Assembly: GCF_014529535.1 (NCBI RefSeq)
Contig: NC_050738.1
Coordinates: 310,001-374,000, forward strand
Direction of reading: 5' to 3'
DNA: 64,000 bases
DNA from: Bradysia coprophila
Taxonomy: Eukaryota > Arthropoda > Insecta > Diptera > Sciaridae
Shown here: positions 22,277 to 33,600 of the stretch, piece by piece
Position numbering within the stretch: position 1 is the stretch's first letter
Layout of the letters: the number at the start of each line of letters is the position of its first letter
Translations under genes and position numbers: made by a program
The notes under the pieces: generated by a model
Told to the model about the DNA's origin: nothing
Databases searched by the model: none
Seen by the model: the letters and a program-made list of their open reading frames with translations, nothing else

Positions 22277-25200
22277 TCACGACGTTGTATTGTCCCTACT
22301 ATTACTACTATTGTTAACATTAGCACTATTCGGATTGGCACTTTTCTCGAAACCCGTTATCAGTGTTTCGATTATAAATTTGATTGTTAATTTATAGATG
22401 CCTTCGACATTGTCGGTATAACGATCGCCTAGCGTTGTTTGCACAGCAGATAAAAATGGTTTTTCGATTTTCTGTAAAGAAGAAAGATTTTTTTTAAAGA
22501 AATTTTAATTCTTCTCGCCCGGCATCGGATCATATAAATTTTCAAAGTTTGTCCATTCAAAAAATGATTAGAAGTAAAGATCAGGTTTTGAATGAATAAA
22601 TTGGTTGGTTCACTTGATTTTCGAATTTACGGAATTGTCTTACTAAGAGGCATCGATGCTTTGCTTGAAATCATACATCTGGTCGTTTTTTAAATACTGT
22701 ATTTTAGTTTACTTTTGATTATATCTTTCCACCAGAATTCATTTTCAAAAATGTACGACCGCAATAACGACCACAAATGTGTGAAAATTTCGTTAAACTG
22801 CTCACGTTTCTCTAAACGCCTACATCCAAAACTAATTTGTATTTAAAGCTAACACATTTGTGGTTGTTATTGCGGTTGTACATTTTGCGAAAAGGATTCT
22901 GATGAACAGATATGCACGCAAATGTAGGCCACAATTTTAGCTAAGTACCGATGCATCTTCACCTCTATTTGGATAGATATTTCTACCAATGAACGTCAAC
23001 ACAAGGTATGGTCGGTATGGTCGAATGTCAAACTTTGTATGGAGCGGAGGACATAGCGATTTCATATATATATAAAAAACATGAGAGGTGACTTTGTTTG
23101 TATGAAATCGCTATGTCCTCCGGTTTGTTTGAAGAGACCATACCTGGTTTATACTTTCATTCATATCCGTGCCTTGAAGTTAGCCAAAGTCTGTTAAGCC
23201 TTCGGAAATCTGACATAAAGAGAGTGGTTGAAGCAGTGACAGACCACTGCGATCTCAATAAGCATCTCTTTAATATCGGTTATACTGATAATCCCAGATG
23301 TTTGTGTGGTTTGGATGAAACAGGATCGCACGTGATCGGTAATTGCCGGAGATATAGGGCTATTAGGAACACTTTCTTTGGTAAACCGTCTCTCAAAGGT
23401 GAAGAATTGTTCCTCAGCAATTTAAACATGAGCTATCTGGCCACTTTCCTTAAGAGAACCCAGAGGTTTGCGTGCTGAAAGGTATGCGACAGGATACGAT
23501 GCTGTGGCATATGACGACGTGTAATGTTTGAAGACGACCCATGATCTTTCGGACTTTAACCCTATGCGATTCTGCCTTGGCTGTGATTTGGATTTTGACT
23601 TTGATTTTGATTTCATACAATTTATATCTAACTTTAACTCTAATTAATTTAATTGTTTTCAAACTGTGACTCTCCTTCTACAGGAATGCTAACTTTAAGT
23701 ACCTCATTTTGTTGTCAAACTATGTAAAATTTAACTTTTCTTTTGTTTTCAATAAACGAAGGAAAGGGGGCTTGGAACAAAGGATCGTAGATCCAGGTTC
23801 CTGTTCGACCGATGGTTGGACCCTCCAAAACTCTTATCTATCTATCTATCTTGTTTATATGAAATCGCTATGTCCTCCGGTTTGTATGAAGAGACCATAC
23901 CCGGTTTATACTTTCATTGATTTATATCACATTTCCACTAAACGTCAGTAAGCGTAAGGAAAAAGCATGTATAAGCTCTGTTAGATTACCAATTCGATTT
24001 ACTCGTCGTAAATGAGATATGTTATTTTGAATGAATTAATAAAATTGTAAGTTAAGTTCGTATTAAAAAGGCTGCAAAAATCGTGGAGATGTCAGGCAGA
24101 AACGCATGTATCACACCACACTTGACGATAATATTGCGAATATTCATTCAAAATATAGATGTATCGTGATGATTATCGTCGATGCTGTGATGATGATGAT
24201 GAATTACAGTCGGCGACTTTCAAATGAGTGACGCATTTGTTTCATCAAACGAATGTGCAAATGTGGTAAACCCTTTTAAAGAAGTAAAACTATATTTGTT
24301 TGTATGAGTGGATCAGCTGAAAAACAGCTTAAACGAAATACGTCACTCATTTCAAAGTCGCCGAATGTCTATGTAAACTTATCAGAAGTGTTGTGTTCCC
24401 GAATATATAATAAAAAGACAATCGGCGTAACCTCCCCAACAGCCTTGTTTTTGACCAGCTCGTTTTTGTTAGCATTAAATTTGCTAAAACTATGAAAGGT
24501 AACACTTCAAATGGTGATGCGAATGACCAGATTACATTGAATATTCGAGAAAATATTTTTTTTTTAGTAACATGATCTCACAGATCTCATGATCTCATAT
24601 GTTATCGACAACGACGATAAAAGCAAACGATGACTTTACGAGTGCATTAACAACATGTTTGTTAATCTGTTACAGACGGCTATCATCTGTTTTAGACAAC
24701 TTCAGCAATAATAAACGACCAGGTCTGACGAATGAGGTCGTATATAGCAAAAAGCATATACAAAACAAATGAAGTAAAAGATTTTTGAAATGAATCTCTG
24801 AAAATATTGGATCAAATGAAGTAATAGTTTGAATAGTAAAACTGTTAATATGTCGGTCTGCTACAGATTAGTACAAATTAAGTGAAAGATTTTGGATGAA
24901 GCGTCAGTCGTTTATTTGAACAAAATAAGTAATAGATTTGGTGTTTGGGGCCATACGTTTGTCATATTAAAAAAGGCAAAAAAATTACAATCCAACAAAA
25001 TAGTGGGTTCGTCTGATAGATTTCAATGAACGTTTTTTTACGTTTTTCTTTCCAAAGGATTTTTTAACAATATACCAGATTAGTCAATAGAACAATGCAG
25101 CAATAAATTCATAAATAATGTGCGGTTTTTTGCTCCCAGCGCTGAATTTACCAAGTTTGCAAACACTATCGACCTATATTTGAATCAATCCCCATCAGAC

Positions 25201-28200
25201 AAAAGAAAATTGAATTATGGCTCCACGGCGGAAAAGAAAACTTTGAAACATGTGGCATGTGGAAACTCGAAACTCAAATTCTAAAATTCAGAAATTGCTC
25301 TCAATATTGATTTATGGCCGGTCAAGATTAGTTTTGGTTTCTATTAAATTCTAATTAACTAATTCATTTAATTGAATTAATTTTTCCTGTAGAATAAATC
25401 ATTCCTCAAATGTTTCACCTAAATTATGCCGATAAATTTCATCACGAATTACTTTTTAGTTGCTCGTCCCGATTCAAAATCCACCCTCATTCGCACAGAT
25501 TATAGATGTTAGCTGGAAAAACTTTTCATATAAATATTGACTTGTTTGCATATAAAACGTTGTCCTAAAATAACACCAGTAAAATCCCTAACAGATAACA
25601 TTTTAAATTAATTGACCCATTCAATTTGCCCAGTCATTTTCAATTTAGCTAACAGACTTATTCACAAAATAATTGTTACTCTTGAAATGTGTCCATGTAA
25701 TTTCCTCCAAAATTTTCTTCTTCAACATTTTCATTCGTATTTAATATACACACCACACCAGCCGACTGTAGCATGTTAGGTCACATAATACGAATTAGAT
25801 TACCCATTTCGGTGTATACACTGTGCTGGGATTTTTTTTTCTCGTATGAAAATGGTTTACAAAAAAAAAATCTCTCAAATTCTTGTCGTATCGCACACAC
25901 GGTCACATCGTCAAGGGAACGGTCTTTGTTCTTCCGAAATTGTGCTATCAAAATTACAGGACACAAACGGAAAGTTATTGCAAAAGTTTTACGATGACCG
26001 AACTTATGAAATTTGAAAAAGTTCAACTTTATACAGGAATCATCATAAATGTCTGAACGTACATCGAGAACTAGAAAACGGAAGAGAAACATGAAATTTT
26101 CAGATTAAGATCCATTTACCAGTTTGGTTTTTCTTTTATTTTATTTTTTTTTGCCTCTTCTTCTTTCGCTACATTTAACCATCTGATGGAAATATTATTT
26201 CCGTTGATATTACAATTCTTTTTAAAACGGTTGGTTGTGCGTTGTTGATTTGCCTATTAATTTTATTTGAAGGTGACACTTAAAAAGAAAGAATGTCCTA
26301 CCTCAACATTGTTATTAATACGGAACATTATACGAATGGAATATAATGTTGTAGCCATTCTACGTTTTGAATTTGAATTTTAAATTTGAATTCACAGCAT
26401 TTTCGTATGTTAAAAAGTTCCTTTTTCCACAGCGAACTTAATCAAATTCAAAGTTTTTTTTCCGGAGTTTTGAATTTTCTACAGATTTTTTAGATTACTG
26501 GCGCCTTCATAAATTAGTAGTTACATTTCTCGAAAAGCTTTGTAAGGTGATTAGGTGATCATTATTGTTACATCATGTCTGACTAGACTAATAATTGTAA
26601 TTTATGTGAATGTGTAATAGCGGAATTTGAATTGCTAATTTCGTAACGAGCTCATGTGATAATAGGATGAATAGAACTATTTTCAAATACTGGGAAATGT
26701 TTATATTTAAACGGTGAACATTTTATTGCTGTTTGGTTTTAGCACATCCCAATTATTATCATTCAGAATCTATTACTTCCTTGGCTCGACATACTCCCAA
26801 CATAAATTGAAGCTTTTATTTCATTAGTTATGATAGACATTGGTGCATAAAGTAATAGCATAAAACGGATAACAGTTGATATAGCCGTTTCACTCAATAT
26901 TTTATTGTGTAGTCTACTCACCCAAAAGTACTCTGCTTTAAAACCTGGAATACGTGTGTGGGAAGCGCCTACTTGATGTAAGTAATCAAAAAATGAATCT
27001 AAATCGTCCAATCCTCTAATGCCTTCGTCCAATGTTTCCATAACTTTGTTAGCATGCTCTGCCAGCTCCTCCGATGTCGACTGTTCTTCCTTTGTTTTAC
27101 ATTCTCGAAATTTATTAAATAATTTTAGCAGATCACCGTGCTCTTCAAAAAGCCTGTGGGAAAAAATAGGGAAATGTGTGTTTTAGGTTAAGCAATCTAA
27201 TGGGTTCGAATGTTTGAGACTTGAGATGATTGAAGGATTTCGTGCACTTTTTTAAATCATGAGGCATAAAACGTTGTACAAAGTACTAAATTAGGCTCAC
27301 GATATGTATTATGACATGCGGACTTGTATGCCTTGCATCATCATTACACATCTAGAGTCTAATAAAGTACTTCGCACTCGATGTCATAAATAACTATTTC
27401 TTAACTAGTGTTAAAATATCGCGACTTCGTCGGTTATTTCTACACGTCGTTTAGGAAAAACTAGATCTGTAAAGGCACTCGAGGCCGTAGGCTCGAAAAA
27501 CCTTCAACGGAAGGCTTACTTTTCGTCACTGACTTGAGAAATGGAAAATTTCAGTATACAAAAGTCACTTTCACGCACTAGTGCGTATATGGGTAGTTCC
27601 ACCTAATTTGAGACTTTTCGAAATATTTTCACCAAATGAAAACCGATTTTGGTAAAAAAGGAAAAAGCTGTTGACCAGTCGTTTAAGCCCCATATTAGGT
27701 CGGTGGCCCAAAATCTCGGGGAGATGCCACCACAAAAATGTATGCTTGTTTTTAGCAAATTTTTGAAAATTCTAGTTTATTTCACGAAACCGATTTCACT
27801 AAGCTTTTTTTCGCTGAAAGCTATTGACAAGACGCGTAGTTTGAGACCAATATGAGGTCATATGACCAAAAAGTTTTTGTTTGTATTCGACATTTCGAGA
27901 TATTCTCAATAAATCTCAAATGATTTCTGTAAATTTGTTTTCCTGTAGATGTGAACAATTGCTCCAAATGACACGAAATTAAATTTTTAGAAGATTTTTG
28001 GTTCATTCTGCTTTGAAGTAAGGTGAAATCACCTCGACCCAAACGTTGCCGAAATTACATTTTTTCATATAAAAACTGAAGATCGGTGTCATTCGAAAGC
28101 GCTACAGCATATGACTTTACGAGAAACGAGCCGTCAGAACAGTCGGAGCGTTTGCTGCGACTGAGCCCCGTACGAACCCGTACATCTATTGCGCACGTGA

Positions 28201-30623
28201 CCCTAGTGCGTCTGTCACCGTAGTTGAAGTCAAATTATTATGAAATGTGTACATCTTAGAAATTGCGCATAGCGCAATTACGAAGCCCCGTACGACGTTC
28301 CTTTCAAATGTAACACAAATTTCAAGTTGACCTAAAATTTTAATTTATTGATAGGCCTAAGGCCTAGTTACGGCCTTAGTCCAACGACCCAAATTTATTT
28401 TTTTTCAACAGCATTATATTCGGCCTTCGATTACCTTCCAAATGAAACAAAAATTAGGAAAATCGGTCGAAATTTACTCGAGATATATGCAAAATACACT
28501 TAGGGCCGAGTAGCGGGCTTAGTCCAAGGACCCAATTTTTTTTTTTCAAACAACATTCTATTTGGTGTTCGATTACCCTTCAAATGAAACAAAATTTAGG
28601 TAAATCGGATCAAATTTACTCGAGTTATATGCAAAACACACTTAGGGCCGTGGAGCGGCCTTTGTCCAAGGACCCAAATTTTAATTTTTTTTCAACAACA
28701 TTCTATTCGGTATTCAATTACCTTTCATATAAGACAAAATTAGCAAAATTGGATGAGATTTACTCGATTTATATGCAAAATACACTTAGGGCCGAGGAGC
28801 GGCCTCAGTCCAAGGACCCAAATTTAAAACGTTCTTCGTCACATTATATTCGGGCTTCGATTACCTTTCAAATGAAACAAAAATTACGAAAAACGGATGA
28901 AATTTACTCGAGTTATATGCAAAATACACTTAGGGCCGAGGAGCGGCCTCAGTCCAAGGACCCAAATTTAAAACGTTCTTCGTCACATTATATTCGGGCT
29001 TCGATTACCTTTCAAATGAAACAAAAATTACGAAAAAAGGATGAAATTTACTCGAGTTATATGCAAAATACACTTTGGGCCGAGTAGCCTTTCACTTTTA
29101 GGGCCCTAACTCACGGGCCATTCACCCGATTTTAATAAACTTTTTTTTCCTGGATCGGTATCAACATTACCTATCATTTGCCGTGTCCAACGTTTTTTTT
29201 GCCATAAATATCACCAAAAGACCTTAAATCACTTAGGTGGCCCTAACTCACGAAGGGCCGACCCGAATATGCCCATCTTCGAACTTAGCCTCACTATTTC
29301 GACTATCTTTCAGGGAAAAAAATTTTTGAAATCGGATTTGATTTACTCAAGATATCGACGTGACGGACAGACGGACAGACGGACAGACGGACAGACGGAC
29401 AGACGGACAGACGGACAGACGGACAGACGGACAGACGGACAGACGGACAGACGGACAGACGGACAGACGGACAGACGGACAGACGGACAGACGGACAGAC
29501 GGACAGACGGACAGAAGGACAGACGGACAGACGGACAGACAAAATTTTTATTGCGGATTCGTCATCTATGAACATAGGCAAACACTTTGCCCTTACCGTC
29601 TGCTTCGAATTCCATCAATTACACACGGCATCGTAATCCTATAAGCCCCTTTGTACTTCGTACGGGGCTAAAAAAACTTTGGGTCGATCAGGTTAGTTGG
29701 GTGAGTGAAGTAGGTGAAAAAAGTTTTCCAGTGGTGATCAGTGTCATCATCGAATTTTAACTGCTCGAGGTTATCTCGAAAAATTTTGTAAACATTTTTT
29801 CTAACGGTTTTGAGCCAAAGCAATATTTTCTGTGGGGCAACAAAACCACCAATTTCGAAAAAAAATATTTCTGGCTATTATTGACCACAGAAAATTATCA
29901 CTTTTATAGACATATCTCCCATAAATTTTGTGCTACCAACTCAAATTGCGCTTAAACTGCGCGTCTTGGCCATAGCTTTCAGGAAAAAAACCGAAATCAG
30001 TTTACATTTGGTGAAAATATTTCGAAAAGTCACAAACGTGTAACGCAACTAACCACCGACGTCTTCGATCAAAAAAGTCACACTTCGCAGGCTAAAAATT
30101 CCAATTCTTGTTGGTATGAAAGCACTGGGTCTCCTGAGTATTAGAAAATTTAAAGACTGATTTGTTTTGTTACCGCAAAACATAGCCAATACAGCTCACT
30201 TTATGCCTCAGAAATGATGAAATTTGCAACTAACCCTGGAATTACCCATATACAATAAGAATCCATTTACCCACTACTCTAAATAAATTTCATTTTGTTC
30301 AATAATAACGAAATAGAGTTCTCTGCACACCAGTTTCATTTTCATCTAGCACCTAGTGCGAACAGCAGGCCCATTTTATTACACTTGCTGAACAATTTTC
30401 ATCTACAAGGAGAACAAGGTACTTACTTAATAAACATACAAATTCCAGTCGGTTGCATAGCACGGCTGATGCCTTTCCACGATGCAATCATGGTGTACTT
30501 TTGTCTAGCTGTTAGCGGAAGTCTTGGATCCGGTGCCGCTGGTGGTGGCGGTTCACTAGGTCCGAAGGCGTTATTTCCTTCGGCCTTGGAACTATTTGCT
30601 AATTTACCCAATTCACAACCCAT
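22277..30623 (-). CDS. Globin X/neuroglobin-type globin, three exons, complete (207 aa)
   Basis: Coding exons are 30623-30427, 27153-26922 and 22471-22277, with phases 2 and 0, joining into a 207-residue protein. The globin fold is clear: CD1 Phe is F81 in LFNKFRE, distal His E7 is H99 in LAEHANKVM, proximal His F8 is H131 in LHQVGASH, then the G and H helices (EKPFLSAVQTTLGDRYTDNV, KLTIKFIIETLITGF). The E7-F8 region follows vertebrate neuroglobin closely, suggesting a hexacoordinate haem globin. The N-terminus MGCEL offers Gly2 for myristoylation and Cys3 for palmitoylation, the hallmark of membrane-bound globin X; a Pro-rich linker (PPPPAAPDPR) follows before helix A. The C-terminus has an Asn/Ser tail. 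Likely roles for the class are redox, nitrite/NO chemistry or membrane protection rather than bulk oxygen transport. Both introns are large and full of mobile elements. Confidence 0.95.
22640..22960. mobile_element. Fold-back element, family of 4483-4926
   Basis: Left AGAGGCATCGATGC and right GCATCTTCACCTCT, with inner ACGACCGCAATAACGACCACA mirrored by GTGGTTGTTATTGCGGTTGT. The shared ACAAATGTG core links it to the copies at 17211 and about 56640. Confidence 0.72.
23163..23856 (+). mobile_element. 5'-truncated non-LTR retrotransposon remnant
   Basis: An open frame to the stop at 23476-23478 encodes the C-terminal domain of a LINE polyprotein: a helix ending in TDHCDLNKHLFNIG, then a zinc-knuckle-like C-x-C-x7-H-x4-C block (CLCGLDETGSHVIGNC) and a basic tail. 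This is the region after RNase H in I/R1/Jockey-type elements. A 3' UTR ends in a CTATCTAT tail near 23840-23850. Both flanks carry the same ~60-bp sequence (23100-23160 and 23859-23920), as if a long target duplication was made. Confidence 0.8.
24206..24368. mobile_element. 163-bp fold-back MITE
   Basis: ACAGTCGGCGACTTTCAAATG from 24206 pairs with CATTTCAAAGTCGCCGAATGT ending at 24368; GAGTGACG and CGTCACTC extend the arms. Interior GAGTGGATCAGCTG is shared with 15785-15967. Confidence 0.82.
24665..24868. mobile_element. TA-MITE, complete copy 3
   Basis: Starts ATCTGTTACAGACGGC after TA and ends CGGTCTGCTACAGAT before TA. The interior repeats the family landmarks: CATCTGTTTTAGACAAC, GTCGTATATAGC, GAAGTAAAAGATTT and GAAGTAATAG. 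Confidence 0.82.
27276..27375. mobile_element. Small MITE, related to 35674-35742
   Basis: CAAAGTACTAAATTAGGCTC near 27279 pairs imperfectly with AGTCTAATAAAGTACTTCGC ending at 27375. TATGACA motifs in and around it match the second copy. Confidence 0.65.
28436..29090. repeat. Tandem array, five units of about 144 bp
   Basis: The landmark CAAATGAAACAAA and its variants recur at about 28439, 28581, 28726, 28869 and 29013, and each unit ends with ATGCAAAATACACTT and GGGCCG. The last units are nearly identical, pointing to recent amplification. Confidence 0.85.
29361..29541. repeat. Microsatellite of unit GGACAGAC, about 22 copies
   Basis: An almost perfect 8-bp repeat with one variant unit (GAAGGACAG) near 29513. 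The related element at 45234-46498 has only about three units at the matching place (46343-46364). Open frames across it encode meaningless repeats on both strands. Confidence 0.97.
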
Positions 30624-33600
30624 TATTCAGCTGATGAGTTGTGACAAAATATTTTTTTTTAATTTATTTTAATTGCACAACTTGTTTTTTTCGTTTAATT
30701 AACCACACAACAGTTTGAAAATTATCTAATTTCCATTGTCTCACTGAGTTCATTACAGTTACACATTTTGAGCATAGACACTACCACTGTGTTCTCTCGA
30801 TGAACATGCTTCAATGTAATATTTATTCTTTATCTGTTGGAAAATAGGGAATTCAAAACGTGACAATCTTATCTCATATACGGTTGCTTATTATTGCACA
30901 CTTCTTAATTAATAATTGTTTTGAATGTACTTGTTTCCACTAATAATTTACTGGTACATATAACTTGACTGCGACAACATGGAACATAATATACATGGTA
31001 TATGTATTGTATATGTGTATACATAATGGATATGTTGTCGTCGGATATAAAAGAATCTGAAAATCGTGCTCGACAGAAGCATTATATGTACATAAAAAGT
31101 TTTTGTCAAACTCCTCTCGGCTCGGTGGAAAAACAAAGGAATAACAAAACTTCGAGAAAGTGAAAATTTATTTGCATTTACAGAGTGGTTTCAGTTTCCC
31201 GTAATTTTGTCGCTTTTCTCAGATGTCAACAATGGAAACTTGAAACTTGATTTTACCGATTACACTTCTGTTAGCCAAACTTTATCATAAACTTTCATAA
31301 GCAAAACTTACGTCAAAAGTTTTCCTGGAAATCCAATGAATTATGAAAATAGTTTGGCGAAATAATAACTCAATGCCGTAGTGGGTTCCTTTGAGGAGAT
31401 TAAGTCCGGATTAAGAATCCAGCCAGCAACGACAAATAGTTATTATGATTCTTTTTTGTTCCCGCAAAACAGAGAGACTTATATCTTTCAAACGAAAGGA
31501 GTCTTAAAACTAAACGGAGTAAACATGTTGACCGTCCAGAGCGTGGTCAGTTGGAAAAACATATTCTTTTTTTTTGTTAAAGACTTGTTGTTCAAACTCA
31601 ACGAGAAAACTTTTCTTTTCATTTGCGAAACAACAAAACTATATAAATGAATGGCTTTTCTGGGGGTTTTCAAGTCTACATTGAAAAGTGTCTTTCGGAT
31701 TGGCTGGCTTACGAACAGAACCAGAATGAAATTACGCTCTGTTTTTGTAAGTTTCAACAATAAGCACGGCATCAACTATTAAGAGGTACTGGTACACTGA
31801 TACTAAGCAGAGCCACACAGCGAATGATTGGGTAATTTCTTTTTTCGTTATTTGTGGATACTTTCGGTTAAAGTCAGTAAGTCTTTGATGTAAAATATGC
31901 CCTGTCGTATCTTGTGCGTAGAGACCACAAATTTTACGTAATTCTGTTCGTAATTTCCTGTCTAGGTATAATTAGTCTACGGAAAATATTACGTTACGCT
32001 GTGCACAAGTGGCTGTGCAAATAATAGAATTAGAGTAATCCAGAAACAGAAGTTATCTCTACCAACAAAGACCCCTACAAAGTTCGAATTTCTGAAGCAT
32101 AGCCTTCATAACACTTGGTAGAGAAAATTTAAGCTGTGAGCAAGAATCTCTTGAAAGAATTACAAAGAATAACAGGAGCTGCGAGTAAGACTGTATACTG
32201 TTAGAAAGAAAGACTTCTTTTGTCTGATACAAAATCTTTTACTTCATAAAGTCTTAACATAAACTTTGCTTAACAAGACCACAGCCGGTGGTTTCCGTTT
32301 ATTTTTGAAATCATCCGGGTATAACAGATAAATAGACGTGTGGCCATAATGTTCATTACATTCGGACACAAACCCATGTAAAAGGAAAATGCATTTTAAA
32401 CATAATGAACAATGTCATGTTCATCCTGGTGTAAGTCAGACAGTTTATAAAATGTACAAAAGCTCATGACATTAACCCATGACCGCAAATGAAGTTTTAT
32501 CATTTCATGGTTTTCGATGTAATTTATCCCACATACGGTATCCACAACACGGTTGCCATACATATGCATACGTATGGGAACAGCACATTTGGAATTAATT
32601 GAAACGAAAATGAAAGGCATCAAAAGATGAAATTTTATTTTGCGGTCACCTGCCTTAAAAGTTATAAATGGAAAAGTCATTTTTGTTATATTACAGTGAA
32701 AGGACACAGTTTTTCGTTGTTTGTAAACTGTCGAGCCAAGTGATTATTTTAGCTTACACTCGAATAATGCCGTCGCTGTAAATGGAGACATTCATACAAC
32801 ATGTCACTCAAATATGTCCATTTTCCGTAAACCTCTTCCTGCCACAATAAGCTGTCTCAAGCCAAATACAATAGGTAGAGGACTAACGATGCATGTCACA
32901 ATAGAATGTTAAGGGAGAGCGAAAAGTTGTAATTTATAACTGGTCGGTTGACACAAATGTATGAATGTGAAATGTAATTCAATAGTTTTAGTGTGGATGG
33001 GATCCTTCTCTCTTTTTGACGTGTGACCAAGAGGTTCTTGGCAAGAGTTCGGATTGTTTTTTTTTTCTTCAAAACAGGTCTCCTTTAACACTCTACAATA
33101 GTGAAGTTATACTTGTGTTGATGGCGAGGTTGAAGGATGTCTGCTCAGACACTAAAAAATCTTTTACTTCATTAATGTTAACATAAGACGACGTGACACT
33201 ATCCAGATCTCATCAATTGTTAATGTCGTCATCATTACATAGCCGAATTTGGAAAACCTACGACTTTATTGTAAGCTTGCAAGTTGGTTATAACGTCACC
33301 TACCCACATTGTTTTTGTTTATGTCGCCTACATGTCTACCTTCTCCAATTCGTCGGCAATTGTACCGCATGATCATTGGTTTTGTTAATCTCGTGACAAG
33401 CAAAACCCATTGAAATAAAGCCCACCAATCTATTTGATTAGATTCGAAATTATTAGCAGATAAAAGTAATACTCCAAATGACGCCAAAGGAAATGAATCC
33501 GTTTGTGCAGAAGCGTTTCGCCTTAAATACATTATAATTGTTCAACATAGTTCAATAACTTAACACGACAATCATTGTTCATTTCGAATCATTATTTTAC

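Larger units (their letters stand above)
22472..26921 (-). other. Globin intron 2 (4.45 kb)
   Basis: GTGAGT donor and TTTACAG acceptor on the minus strand. It contains a fold-back element, a LINE remnant with long flanking repeats, a MITE and a TA-MITE, listed separately. The part from 24869 to 26921 is AT-rich with nothing recognised. Confidence 0.85.
28124..29675. mobile_element. AGCCCCGTACGA element, long copy
   Basis: Begins AAACGAGCCGTCAGAACAGT, with AGCCCCGTACGAA about 40 nt in and its complement TTCGTACGGGGCT at the far end, followed by AAAAA. AGCCCCGTACGA occurs a third time near 28282. The same ends and order occur at 45234-46498. The inside holds a five-unit tandem array and a microsatellite. 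No transposase is seen. The 167-codon frame at 28584-29087 follows the tandem units, with no known domain. Confidence 0.8.
27586..30252. mobile_element. Fold-back element split by an AGCCCCGTACGA element
   Basis: TATATGGGTAGTTCCA at the left is answered by TGGAATTACCCATATA at the right, and CTTTTCGAAATATTTTCACCAAATG near 27612 by its complement near 30020. The arms are separated by about 2.4 kb, of which 28124-29675 is a separate element also found at 45234-46498. So the fold-back is older and the other inserted into it. Confidence 0.7.
27154..30425 (-). other. Globin intron 1 (3.27 kb)
   Basis: GTAAGT donor and TTCCCACAG acceptor on the minus strand. Almost all of it is repeats: a small MITE at 27276-27375 and a nested pair of elements at 27586-30252. 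Confidence 0.85.

Noticed and set aside
28584..29087. 167-codon open frame with repeating YMQNTLRAEERP-like blocks
   Set aside because: It exactly follows the ~144-bp tandem units inside a mobile element; length divisible by three in most units keeps it open. No known domain and no splice context.
29269..29644. Overlapping frames on both strands rich in DGQTDRRT or SVCPSVRL
   Set aside because: Translation of the GGACAGAC microsatellite.
30295..30672. 125-codon plus-strand frame
   Set aside because: Antisense shadow of globin exon 1.
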